A stretch of DNA of 64,000 nt from Sediminicola luteus (GTDB taxonomy: Bacteria > Bacteroidota > Bacteroidia > Flavobacteriales > Flavobacteriaceae). Shown piece by piece: positions 32,037-41,094 of the stretch. Position 1 is the stretch's first letter; each line of letters opens with the position of its first letter. The notes beneath the pieces are model-generated. The model ran no database searches, had not been told where the DNA came from, and saw only the letters and a program-made list of their open reading frames with translations. Both the position numbers and the translations under genes were made by a program. The stretch lies in the NCBI RefSeq assembly GCF_002514735.1, contig NZ_NBWU01000009.1, positions 36,463 to 100,462 of the forward strand, given 5' to 3'.

Positions 32037-34484
32037 CTATTGGGTCATCATTACCCTTTTAGCTTCAAGCTCCAAATCGTGGTAAGGCGTACCTTCTACG
32101 GTAACCCCCACAAATTGGATGATTCCGCCTTCGAACTCCCCTGGCGACTGGTACAATTCACTAACCGCATCGCCACTATCGTAACCTACACATAGGCCAT
32201 CTCCCGAAAGGGTAAACTTGGCCGGCTGGGTCTTCATAGGGCCTTCGGCAACCACATCGTCATTAATGTAGAGTTTCATACTTCCCATAGACTCGCCATA
32301 TTCCCCGGCGCTTTCACGGGTAAACTCCATACCCAAAGTATATTTACCCGGTTTTAGGGTTTGATTGGAAATGAAGGTCTGCTCGGGTTTTATACCCAAG
32401 AAATTGTAGACATAGTGCAATTTCTTGTCCTTGATGAACAGACTATGCCCGCCAAAACGGGAACCATGGGCAAAAATAACCCCGGAAGCATTGGCCTCGG
32501 TAATCTCTACATTGGCCAAAATTTTAAAGTTGCGTCCACGCACATTAACAGCTACACCTTCCGGAACCGGAGCGGTCTTCGGATAATAAATATATCGGTC
32601 ACGTGCCGCTTCTTGAGAAGGTCTTTCAGTTCCCAAAATCTCGGCAGCGCTCCTGTCATCCAAAGGTAAAACCTTATTGATTTCGGCTTGCTCGAACCAG
32701 GCATCAATCAATTCTTGCAACTTTTCAGGGTTCTCAGCTGCCAGGTTTTTAGACTCAGAGCGATCTTCATCTACATGATACAACTCCCAAACATCCTTAT
32801 CGAAATTACCTTTTCCACTTAAGGGTGAGTGAACGGCTGCAGCTTTCCAACCGTCTTTCCAGATACCACGGGTACCCAACATAGAGAAGTACTGTATTTT
32901 CTTCTCGGTTTGTCCATCAGGTGCCGCATCAAAGCTATATTTCATAGAAACCCCGGAAAGCGGGTATTGCTTAACCCCATTGTAAACCTCAGGCATTTCA
33001 ACACCACAGGCTTCCAATAAAGTAGGTACGATATCAACAGAGTGGTGGTACTGGTGACGTAACTCTCCCCTAGCCTTGATTCCTTTTGGCCAAGAAATAA
33101 CCAACGGATCATTGGTACCACCGGCATATTGCGAATACCTTTTGAACATTTTAAAAGGTGCCGAAAAGGCAGCGGCCCATCCGGTTGGGAAGTGATTGTA
33201 AGTATCTGGCCCACCCAAAACATCGATATACTTTAGGTTTTCGGCTAAATCATCGGGGTAACCATTAAAGAATTTGTTCTCATTCACCGATCCGTTCGGG
33301 CTTCCTTCTCCAGAGGCCCCATTATCGGCAGCATACAATACGATGGTATTCTCTAATTGTCCGCTTTCCTCTAAATAATCGATGATACGACCAATCTGAA
33401 CATCGGTATATTCAGAGAAACCGGCATACACCTCGGCCATACGGGCAAATAGACGTTTTTCGTCGGCATTCAACTCTTCCCACGGACGTACATAATCGGC
33501 TGGATTGGCCATATCTTCTGGCAATGGGTTAAAGGCAGCCATTTCGGTGTCTTGCGGAATAATCCCTTTTTCTTTCATTCGACCTACTACCCAATCGCGG
33601 TAGGCGTCGTAACCATCGTCAAATTTACCTTTGTATTTGTCGGCATATTCTTTTGGCGAGTGGTGTGGCGCATGGTTGGCGCCCGGGTTAAACCACATAT
33701 ACCAAGGTTTGGAAGGGTTGGTAGCCTGTTGGTTACGCAACATTTCCAAAGCTTTATCGGCCAAATCCTTAGATAGGTGATAACCTTCTTCCGGGGTGGC
33801 CGGTGCTTCTATAAAGTGGTTGTCTTCCACTAGATCGGGATACCAGTTGTTGGTCTCGCCGCCTAAGAACCCATAGAAACGATCGAAACCGATCTGGGTC
33901 GGCCATTCCGTCCTACTTCCACCGGAAGCCACATCCTGCTCAGGAACGTTATGGTTTTTACCAATCCAAAAGGTACTCCAACCGTTCTCCCTAAGAATCT
34001 GCGCAAAAGGTGCAGCTTGATCAGGTACACGACCATTGGAACCTGGGTACCCATCTGCCGTTTCGGTAATGGAAGCCATTCCATTTAAATGATGGTTACG
34101 ACCTGTTAAAATCGTAGATCGGGTAGGCGAACATAAGGCCGTGGTATGCCATTGGGTATAGGTTAGCCCGTTGGCAGCCAAACGATCTAGGGTAGGCATG
34201 TTGATGGCTCCCCCGTAAGGAGACCAGGCACCAAGCCCGGTGTCGTCGTAAAGAATGAATAAGATGTTGGGGGCGTCTTCCGGAGCGCTTTTGGGAATAT
34301 AGGCCGACCAATCGGACTCCGAATCCCGGATATCCAAACTGATCTTTCCTTTAAACCCATCCTCCGCTGTGGTTGTTGGTTCTTGACTTCCTCCTGTTTC
34401 CTTACAGCTTTGTAGGGAAACAGAAAACAAAGCAAGTGTTAGCATTCCGATCCAATAGATCGGCGCCATCTTAATTTTCCTCAT
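32037..34484 (-). CDS. Arylsulfatase lipoprotein, AtsA-like
   Basis: An 815-aa sulfatase. The N-terminus carries a lipoprotein signal (Cys27 in SLQSCKE), so the enzyme is exported and lipid-anchored. The metal-binding start is LYDDTG (Asp80, Asp81). The active-site sequence is CSPTR (Cys118), the CxPxR motif whose Cys is turned into formylglycine by a maturase that is not in the window. Residues 590-815 form an extra beta-rich domain (VNVRGRNFKILANVE), typical of AtsA-like class S1_4 enzymes. Probable role: removing sulfate from algal sugars or aryl esters. No TonB/SusCD pair is nearby, so it is not part of a canonical polysaccharide locus. Confidence 0.9.
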   Translation of the reverse strand: MRKIKMAPIYWIGMLTLALFSVSLQSCKETGGSQEPTTTAEDGFKGKISLDIRDSESDWSAYIPKSAPEDAPNILFILYDDTGLGAWSPYGGAINMPTLDRLAANGLTYTQWHTTALCSPTRSTILTGRNHHLNGMASITETADGYPGSNGRVPDQAAPFAQILRENGWSTFWIGKNHNVPEQDVASGGSRTEWPTQIGFDRFYGFLGGETNNWYPDLVEDNHFIEAPATPEEGYHLSKDLADKALEMLRNQQATNPSKPWYMWFNPGANHAPHHSPKEYADKYKGKFDDGYDAYRDWVVGRMKEKGIIPQDTEMAAFNPLPEDMANPADYVRPWEELNADEKRLFARMAEVYAGFSEYTDVQIGRIIDYLEESGQLENTIVLYAADNGASGEGSPNGSVNENKFFNGYPDDLAENLKYIDVLGGPDTYNHFPTGWAAAFSAPFKMFKRYSQYAGGTNDPLVISWPKGIKARGELRHQYHHSVDIVPTLLEACGVEMPEVYNGVKQYPLSGVSMKYSFDAAPDGQTEKKIQYFSMLGTRGIWKDGWKAAAVHSPLSGKGNFDKDVWELYHVDEDRSESKNLAAENPEKLQELIDAWFEQAEINKVLPLDDRSAAEILGTERPSQEAARDRYIYYPKTAPVPEGVAVNVRGRNFKILANVEITEANASGVIFAHGSRFGGHSLFIKDKKLHYVYNFLGIKPEQTFISNQTLKPGKYTLGMEFTRESAGEYGESMGSMKLYINDDVVAEGPMKTQPAKFTLSGDGLCVGYDSGDAVSELYQSPGEFEGGIIQFVGVTVEGTPYHDLELEAKRVMMTQ

Positions 34485-34693
34485 AGGTGAATAAATTAGG
34501 TTGTTTAGTAGTTTGTAGATGTTTCAAAACATCGATTACTGGTTATAATAAATCTAAATTATTGAAAAGTAAGGTAATTATCACAAAAAAATCAAATAAT
34601 TCCTGATTAATAACTCTATGATAAACTTGGTTTTTCAACAATTTACGCCTGATTCTGTTGATTAATCAACTATGCCATTCAAACGGAAAGATC

Positions 34694-34737
34694 TAAATTT
34701 GCCTTTTTAATTCTTTGTCCGTACACATGCTCGGACA
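34694..34737 (+). promoter_or_regulatory. Promoter box and leader hairpin of purL
   Basis: TAAATTTG (34694-34701) matches the -7 consensus; 14 bases later the predicted transcript holds the hairpin TGTCCG (34716-34721) / CGGACA (34732-34737), 32 bases before the start codon. A palindrome GTTGATTAATCAAC (34657-34670) lies upstream of the -7 box and could be an operator. Confidence 0.45.
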
Positions 34738-34769
34738 TTTAATCTCGTTATTGAGTAAAATCCGTATCC

Positions 34770-37700
34770 ATGATCCATTTTTTTGGTGATATCAAGAAAA
34801 AAGTATTCGCCGTTCAGGCACCTGGCAAATTGGCCCAGGAAGATTCGGCAAAACTAAGCTGGCTTTTTGGGCAGCAACCTTATCTAGATACGGCGTCATT
34901 GGACGCCTTTTTTGTTGGGCCACGGGCCGCCATGGTTACCCCATGGAGTACCAACGCCACCGAAATAACCCAAAACATGGGCATCTCGGGCCTTGTACGA
35001 ATCGAAGAATTTGTAGCCAGTGATGCAGATGACGCGGATTTTGACCCTATGCTTTCTCAGAAATTCGACGGCTTGGGACAAAACCTCTTCGATATTGACA
35101 TTGAACCCGAACCGGTTTTGGATATTGAAGATATTAGAGCCTACAATACCCAAGAAGGATTGGCCCTTAGTGAAGAGGAAATTGAATATCTTGAAGGTGT
35201 ATCCCAAAAAATCGGTAGACCCCTTACCGATTGTGAGGTCTTTGGTTTTAGCCAAGTAAATTCGGAACATTGCCGACACAAGATTTTTAACGGCACCTTT
35301 GTTATCGATGGGGAGGAAATGCCGTCCTCTTTGTTCAAATTGATCAAAAAGACCAGTGAGACCCACCCCAACGATATCGTATCGGCCTATAAAGACAATG
35401 TAGCCTTTGTTAAAGGACCTAAAGCGGTGCAGTTTGCCCCGAAACGTGCCGATGTACCTGACTATTATGAAGAAACCGAGTTCGATTCGGTACTCTCGCT
35501 AAAGGCTGAAACCCACAATTTTCCTACTACGGTAGAGCCTTTTAATGGGGCTGCTACTGGTTCGGGTGGCGAGATCCGTGACCGATTGGCCGGTGGTAAA
35601 GGTAGTCTTCCCTTGGCCGGTACCGCGTTGTATATGACCTCCTATTCCCGATTAGAGGCCGAACGCCCTTGGGAAAAGGCTATGGACGAGCGCGATTGGC
35701 TCTACCAAACCCCAATGGATATTTTGATCAAAGCCTCTAACGGAGCCTCTGATTTCGGAAACAAATTCGGGCAACCGCTTATCTGTGGATCTTTACTGAC
35801 CTTTGAACATAACGAAGGCACCCGTAAACTAGGCTTCGACAAAGTTATTATGCAAGCCGGGGGAATCGGTTATGGCAAACAGGAGCAAGCTTTAAAAGAC
35901 ACCCCTCAAAAAGACGATAAAATCGTGATTCTTGGGGGCGACAACTATAGGATTGGTATGGGTGGTGCCGCCGTATCGAGTGCCGATACCGGTGCTTTTG
36001 GCTCGGCCATTGAACTTAACGCCGTACAACGTTCCAATCCCGAAATGCAAAAACGTGCGGCCAATGCCATACGTGGCTTGGTAGAATCTGAAGTGAACCC
36101 CATTGTTTCGATTCATGATCATGGTGCGGGCGGTCATTTGAATTGCCTTTCTGAATTGGTTGAGGAAACCGGTGGAAAGATCGAGATCGACAAACTCCCC
36201 ATTGGCGACCCTACCCTATCGGATAAAGAAATAATCGGTAACGAGTCACAAGAACGAATGGGCTTGGTTATCGGAGACCAACATTTGGACACCTTGACCA
36301 AAATCGCTGAACGCGAACGCTCGCCTATTTATGAGGTTGGCCAAGTGACCGGAGACGACCGTTTTTCGTTCGAATCCTCCTCGAGAGGTTCCAAACCTAT
36401 GGATTTGGCCCTAGACGACATGTTTGGTAGTTCTCCCAAAACCATAATGACCGATACCACCCAAAAGGTGGATTTTGCCCCGTTATCGTACGACTTAGGT
36501 TCCTTTCACGATTACTTAGAACAATTGCTACAACTAGAAGCCGTGGCTTGTAAAGACTGGCTTACCAACAAAGTGGACCGCTGTGTGGGCGGTCGAGTAG
36601 CCAAACAGCAATGCGCCGGACCACTGCAATTGCCTTTGAACAATGTTGGGGTTATGGCCCTCGATTTTAAAGGAAAACACGGTATTGCCACCAGTATGGG
36701 GCATGCCCCGGTTTCCGGACTTATCGATCCCGTGGCCGGAAGTCGTAATAGTATTGCCGAGGCTCTGACCAATATCGTATGGGCACCTTTGGAAAAACAA
36801 TTGGCTTCGGTTTCGCTTTCCGCCAACTGGATGTGGCCCTGCAACAACACCGGCGAAGACGCCCGTTTATACAAAGCGGTAGAAGCCGTTTCGGAGTTCG
36901 CGATTGCCCTTGGTATTAACGTACCTACCGGAAAGGATTCGCTTTCCATGAAGCAAAAGTATCCGAACGATGAAGTGATTGCGCCGGGAACCGTGGTTAT
37001 TTCGGCAGCCGGGCATTGTAACGACATCAACAAAGTAGTAGAGCCCGTTTTGCAAAAAGGCAATTACCCCTTGTACTATATCAACCTTTCGAAAGACAAC
37101 CATAAACTTGGAGGTTCTTCTTTTGCCCAAATTCGTAACGGAATAGGTGACGAAGCACCAACGGTGACAGATGCCGCCTATTTCAAACAGGCCTTTAATT
37201 GCCTTCAAGAGCTTATCGTTGCCGACCAGATCTTGGCCGGACACGATATTGGTTCTGGCGGATTGATCACTACCCTACTGGAATTGTGTTTTGCCGATAC
37301 CGGTTTAGGTGCCGATATCGATTTGAACGGTATTGGAGAACAAGACACGATTAAATTGTTGTTCTCAGAAAACATTGGTTTGGTTATCCAAGCGAAGGAC
37401 GATAGTGTTGGCGAAACTTTGGCACAAGCCGGCATTGAGGCCGTGGCCATAGGTAAAGCGACCGACACACCTACCCTAAACCTTAAAAATGCCGGGGCCG
37501 AAATTGGGCTCAATATCGCTTCGCTTCGCGATACTTGGTATAGAACCTCCTACTTGCTAGACAACAAGCAGACGGCCAATGGTTTGGCTAAAGTGCGTTA
37601 TGGGAATTATAAAGCACAGCCATTACAATTTACCTTCCTGAATGGGTTCGAAGGCCAGTTGCCTAATTTTGACAAAGCCAACCGCCCAAAGGCTGCCATT

Positions 37701-38435
37701 CTAAGGGAAAAAGGGAGTAATTCTGAGCGCGAGATGGCCAATGCCATGTATTTGGCCGGATTCGATGTAAAGGATGTGCATATGACCGATTTGATCAGTG
37801 GTCGTGAGACTTTGGAAGACATTCAGTTTATTGGGGCCGTAGGTGGCTTCTCAAATTCCGATGTTTTGGGATCGGCCAAAGGATGGGCCGGCGCCTTTCT
37901 GTATAACGAAAAAGCCAACAAGGCACTTAAGAACTTCTTTGCCCGACCCGATACGCTTTCCGTAGGTATCTGTAACGGTTGTCAATTGTTTATGGAGTTG
38001 GATCTGATCAACCCCGAACACGAGCAAAAGGGCCGTATGGATCATAACGACTCCCACAAACACGAAAGTAGTTTTACTTCGGTCCAAATTAAAAAGAACC
38101 ATTCGGTAATGCTTTCGAATCTAGAAGGTACCACCCTTGGGGTTTGGATCTCGCATGGCGAAGGTAAATTCGTGTTACCGAATGCCAAAGACCAATATAA
38201 TATTGTAGCTACTTATGGTTACGAAGGGTATCCGGCCAACCCGAACGGTAGTGATTACAATACGGCTATGTTGTGCGATGCCTCTGGACGCCACTTGGTA
38301 ACCATGCCCCATATCGAACGCTCGACCTTCCCTTGGAACTGGGCCCACTACCCAGGGAACAGACAAGACGAAGTTACCCCCTGGCTTCAGGCTTTTGTAA
38401 ATGCCCGGGAGTGGATTGAAAATAATGGGAAGTAA
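34770..38435 (+). CDS. purL: Phosphoribosylformylglycinamidine synthase, large single-chain form
   Basis: Fourth step of purine synthesis: FGAR plus glutamine and ATP to FGAM. The 1221-aa chain has an N-terminal PurS-like linker, the central FGAM synthase ATP-binding region (SEHCRHKIFNG, then AETHNFPTTVEPFNGAATGSGG) and a C-terminal glutamine amidotransferase with the nucleophile Cys in GICNGCQLF. So it is the large form, as in Proteobacteria and many Bacteroidota, needing no separate PurS or PurQ. Monocistronic, with a terminator after it. Confidence 0.96.
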   Translation: MIHFFGDIKKKVFAVQAPGKLAQEDSAKLSWLFGQQPYLDTASLDAFFVGPRAAMVTPWSTNATEITQNMGISGLVRIEEFVASDADDADFDPMLSQKFDGLGQNLFDIDIEPEPVLDIEDIRAYNTQEGLALSEEEIEYLEGVSQKIGRPLTDCEVFGFSQVNSEHCRHKIFNGTFVIDGEEMPSSLFKLIKKTSETHPNDIVSAYKDNVAFVKGPKAVQFAPKRADVPDYYEETEFDSVLSLKAETHNFPTTVEPFNGAATGSGGEIRDRLAGGKGSLPLAGTALYMTSYSRLEAERPWEKAMDERDWLYQTPMDILIKASNGASDFGNKFGQPLICGSLLTFEHNEGTRKLGFDKVIMQAGGIGYGKQEQALKDTPQKDDKIVILGGDNYRIGMGGAAVSSADTGAFGSAIELNAVQRSNPEMQKRAANAIRGLVESEVNPIVSIHDHGAGGHLNCLSELVEETGGKIEIDKLPIGDPTLSDKEIIGNESQERMGLVIGDQHLDTLTKIAERERSPIYEVGQVTGDDRFSFESSSRGSKPMDLALDDMFGSSPKTIMTDTTQKVDFAPLSYDLGSFHDYLEQLLQLEAVACKDWLTNKVDRCVGGRVAKQQCAGPLQLPLNNVGVMALDFKGKHGIATSMGHAPVSGLIDPVAGSRNSIAEALTNIVWAPLEKQLASVSLSANWMWPCNNTGEDARLYKAVEAVSEFAIALGINVPTGKDSLSMKQKYPNDEVIAPGTVVISAAGHCNDINKVVEPVLQKGNYPLYYINLSKDNHKLGGSSFAQIRNGIGDEAPTVTDAAYFKQAFNCLQELIVADQILAGHDIGSGGLITTLLELCFADTGLGADIDLNGIGEQDTIKLLFSENIGLVIQAKDDSVGETLAQAGIEAVAIGKATDTPTLNLKNAGAEIGLNIASLRDTWYRTSYLLDNKQTANGLAKVRYGNYKAQPLQFTFLNGFEGQLPNFDKANRPKAAILREKGSNSEREMANAMYLAGFDVKDVHMTDLISGRETLEDIQFIGAVGGFSNSDVLGSAKGWAGAFLYNEKANKALKNFFARPDTLSVGICNGCQLFMELDLINPEHEQKGRMDHNDSHKHESSFTSVQIKKNHSVMLSNLEGTTLGVWISHGEGKFVLPNAKDQYNIVATYGYEGYPANPNGSDYNTAMLCDASGRHLVTMPHIERSTFPWNWAHYPGNRQDEVTPWLQAFVNAREWIENNGK

Positions 38436-38458
38436 TATTCTCTTTAGTTAAAATTAGA

Positions 38459-38488
38459 CAAGGCCTTTCTAAATGAAGGGCCTTTTTG
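38459..38488 (+). terminator. Terminator of purL
   Basis: AAGGCCTTT and AAGGGCCTT form an imperfect stem followed by T5. Confidence 0.65.
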
Positions 38489-38619
38489 TTTTGATGTTTT
38501 TTTGTCTCGATTTGGGCCAAAACAACCTTAAAAAACGGCAATTTCCTTAAAAAAAGGGGCAAATTTTCATTTTTTCAAATGGTTTCGATTTCTTATTTTG
38601 CGAATCTTAAAATACAACG

Positions 38620-40392
38620 ATGCAAGAAATCACCCGTCTCTTTGACTTTCCCTACTACCAACTCGAAAAATACAATCTTCAAAAAAGCTTAGTTACCAAA
38701 TACAATGGGGAGTGGGTCGCCACTTCAACCCAAGAATATATAGACAAAGCCAACGCCGTTAGTAGGGCCTTACTTCGCATGGGGGTAAAACCCAACGACA
38801 AGGTAGCGGTGATTTCGATGAACAACCGTACCGAATGGTGTATCATGGATATAGGGATTCTACAGATCGGGGCGCAAAACGTACCTATCTACCCCACTAT
38901 TTCAGAAGACGAGTACGAATATGTGCTAAACCATTCCGAAGCTAAATATTGTTTCGTTTCCTGTACCGAGGTATTGGGAAAGATTTTGGCGATTCAAGAC
39001 CGTACACCCAAACTAAAGGATGTTTTCTCTTTTGACCAACTCGGTAATTGTCGCAATTGGCAAGAAGTATTGAACAAAGGGGCCGATACTGGCAACCAAG
39101 CCGAGGTTGAAAAACTAAAGGATGCGGTAAAACCAGAAGACTTGGCCACCTTGATCTATACTTCAGGTACCACCGGAAAGCCCAAAGGGGTAATGTTGTC
39201 GCATCAAAACATTGTAAGCAATGCCTTGGAGAGTTCGCATCGTTTACCCTTAGCCTTGGGTAACTCGTCGGCCTTAAGTTTTCTTCCCTTATGCCACGTT
39301 TACGAACGTATGCTGATATACTTATACCAGTTTTCGGGGGTAAATGTATATTTCGCGGAATCTATGGAAACGATTTCCGATAACCTAAAGGAGGTGAAAC
39401 CTGAGGTGATGACCGCCGTACCCCGATTATTGGAAAAGGTATACGATAAGATTATTGCCAAGGGTATGGAGCTTAGCGGTATTAAGAAGATGCTGTTCTT
39501 TTGGGCCGTTAAGGTCGGACTCAAATACGAACCCTATGGCCAAAACGGCTGGTGGTACGAAAAGCAATTAGGCCTGGCACGCAAACTGATCTTTAGCAAA
39601 TGGAAAGAAGGTTTGGGAGGGAATCTTAAATTGGTCGCTTCCGGTAGTGCAGCCTTGCAGCCACGTTTGGCCCGTATCTTCAATGCGGCCGAAATTGGGG
39701 TTATGGAAGGTTACGGACTTACCGAAACCTCCCCCGTTATCTCTGTGAACGATATGCGTAACGGTGGCTTTAGGATCGGTACCGTGGGTATCCCGATTGG
39801 GAATACTGAAGTAAAAATCGAAAAAGACGGAGAGATCTGTATCAAAGGGCCACAAGTAATGCAAGGCTATTACAAAGACCCAGAAAAAACCGCCGAGGTA
39901 ATTATCGACGGGTATTTCCATACCGGTGATATAGGGGAAATCGATGCCGACGGCTTCTTAAAAATCACGGATCGTAAAAAGGAAATGTTCAAAACCTCGG
40001 GTGGTAAGTATGTGGCGCCCCAGGTATTGGAAAACCGATTTAAACAATCTATATTCATCGAACAGATTATGGTAGTAGGTGAAGGTGAAAAAATGCCTGC
40101 AGCTTTAATCCAACCCGATTTTCAACATCTACACGATTGGGCCTCTATACACCATCGCAGGTTTACTGACAATGATGACTTGGTAAAAGACCCGGTGATT
40201 ATAGCCCGCTTCCAGGAAGAAGTAGACAAGGCCAATGAAAAGTTCTCTAAATGGGAAAAGGTAAAACAATTCCGTTTAACCTCAGAACCTTGGACCATTG
40301 ATAGCGGTTTGGTTACCCCTACCCTAAAACTGAAACGCAAAAAAATCAAAGAAAAGTTTATTGCACTTTACAATGATATCTACGGGCATTGA
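38620..40392 (+). CDS. Long-chain fatty acid-CoA ligase (AMP-forming)
   Basis: Activates fatty acids to acyl-CoA. The 590-aa protein has the AMP-binding loop LIYTSGTTGKPKGVMLSH, the acyl-adenylate motif GYGLTETSPVIS, HTGDIGEIDADGFLKITDRKKEMFKTSGGKYVAP and a C-terminal Lys-rich end. It resembles bacterial FadD-like long-chain ligases; chain length is not readable. It lies upstream of the marR/beta-oxidation operon with a strong terminator between, so expression is separate, but function is clearly linked. A near-consensus box TATTTTG lies about 20 bases upstream. Confidence 0.92.
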   Translation: MQEITRLFDFPYYQLEKYNLQKSLVTKYNGEWVATSTQEYIDKANAVSRALLRMGVKPNDKVAVISMNNRTEWCIMDIGILQIGAQNVPIYPTISEDEYEYVLNHSEAKYCFVSCTEVLGKILAIQDRTPKLKDVFSFDQLGNCRNWQEVLNKGADTGNQAEVEKLKDAVKPEDLATLIYTSGTTGKPKGVMLSHQNIVSNALESSHRLPLALGNSSALSFLPLCHVYERMLIYLYQFSGVNVYFAESMETISDNLKEVKPEVMTAVPRLLEKVYDKIIAKGMELSGIKKMLFFWAVKVGLKYEPYGQNGWWYEKQLGLARKLIFSKWKEGLGGNLKLVASGSAALQPRLARIFNAAEIGVMEGYGLTETSPVISVNDMRNGGFRIGTVGIPIGNTEVKIEKDGEICIKGPQVMQGYYKDPEKTAEVIIDGYFHTGDIGEIDADGFLKITDRKKEMFKTSGGKYVAPQVLENRFKQSIFIEQIMVVGEGEKMPAALIQPDFQHLHDWASIHHRRFTDNDDLVKDPVIIARFQEEVDKANEKFSKWEKVKQFRLTSEPWTIDSGLVTPTLKLKRKKIKEKFIALYNDIYGH

Positions 40393-40425
40393 CATTCAAT
40401 AAACAGTGACCACATGAACAAAATC

Positions 40426-40450
40426 AAGCCACCTTTTTAGGTGGCTTTTT
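40426..40450 (+). terminator. Terminator of the acyl-CoA ligase gene
   Basis: AAGCCACCT (40426-40434) and AGGTGGCTT (40439-40447) form a 9-bp stem followed by T6. Confidence 0.85.
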
Positions 40451-40572
40451 TCTTTGGATTATATCATTATTTGATAATATCAAAAGGGTGGTTTTCTCCA
40501 ATATTTTGTCCTTTTCTTATTTTCTAAAGGATGTAATTGAATGTGACCACTTGAATTAACAAAGATTTTACG

Positions 40573-40602
40573 AATATTTATTATGCATGCATAATAAATA
40601 TT
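40573..40602. promoter_or_regulatory. 30-bp perfect palindrome, probable MarR operator
   Basis: A perfect 30-bp palindrome centred on TGCATGCA with AT-rich arms (TTATT and AATAA). It ends 3 bases before the -7 box (40606-40613) and 30 bases before the marR start. MarR dimers bind such symmetric sites, often in their own promoter. Binding here would block RNA polymerase. No other copy is seen in the window. Confidence 0.75.
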
Positions 40603-40605
40603 TCC

Positions 40606-40613
40606 TATATTTG
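40606..40613 (+). promoter_or_regulatory. -7 box of the marR/beta-oxidation operon
   Basis: TATATTTG matches TAnnTTTG, 19 bases before the marR ATG and directly next to the palindrome. Confidence 0.6.
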
Positions 40614-40632
40614 GAATCCTATTGCAGATTCC

Positions 40633-41094
40633 ATGAAAGACATTACTATAGATTATGCTTTACGGGCCACTTGGCAAGCGGTTACCAAAGTTTATAATGA
40701 AGAGGCCCGGAAATTCGATAGTACCATGGCTATGGGGTTTACCCTGTTGAGTATCGATCCCAAGACCGGTACCCCTTCAACTTCCCTTGGCCCTAAAATG
40801 GGCATGGAGGCCACTAGCCTTTCGCGTATCCTTAAAAACATGGAGAATCTTGGTTTAATCGTTCGTAAACCCAACCCAAACGATGGCCGAGGGGTATTGA
40901 TTCACTTAACGCCATTCGGACTTCAAAAAAGGGAAGTATCCAAAGAAGTGGTTTTACGATTTAATGATGCGGTTAAAGAAAATGTATCCGAAGAACACCT
41001 TATGGGTTTTTTCGAGGTCATTAAAGTCATCAACAATCTGATCTCCGAAAAGAAAATATACAAAACAGAACCTTTAAATAAACAAGCCGATTGA
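40633..41094 (+). CDS. MarR-family transcription regulator of the beta-oxidation operon
   Basis: A 153-aa winged-helix regulator. The DNA-binding part is at about 30-110: FTLLSIDPKTGTPSTSLGPKMGMEATSLSRILKNMENLGLIVRKPNPNDGRGVLIHLT, where the wing Asp-x-Arg (NDGRG) is the family hallmark. It is the first gene of an operon (overlap TGATG with the next gene) for beta-oxidation. The palindrome at 40573-40602 at its promoter suggests self-repression relieved by an acyl-CoA ligand; the ligand is an inference. Confidence 0.9.
   Translation: MKDITIDYALRATWQAVTKVYNEEARKFDSTMAMGFTLLSIDPKTGTPSTSLGPKMGMEATSLSRILKNMENLGLIVRKPNPNDGRGVLIHLTPFGLQKREVSKEVVLRFNDAVKENVSEEHLMGFFEVIKVINNLISEKKIYKTEPLNKQAD

Noticed and set aside
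36512..37063. 183-aa minus-strand ORF
   Set aside because: Lies fully inside purL on the other strand; shadow frame.
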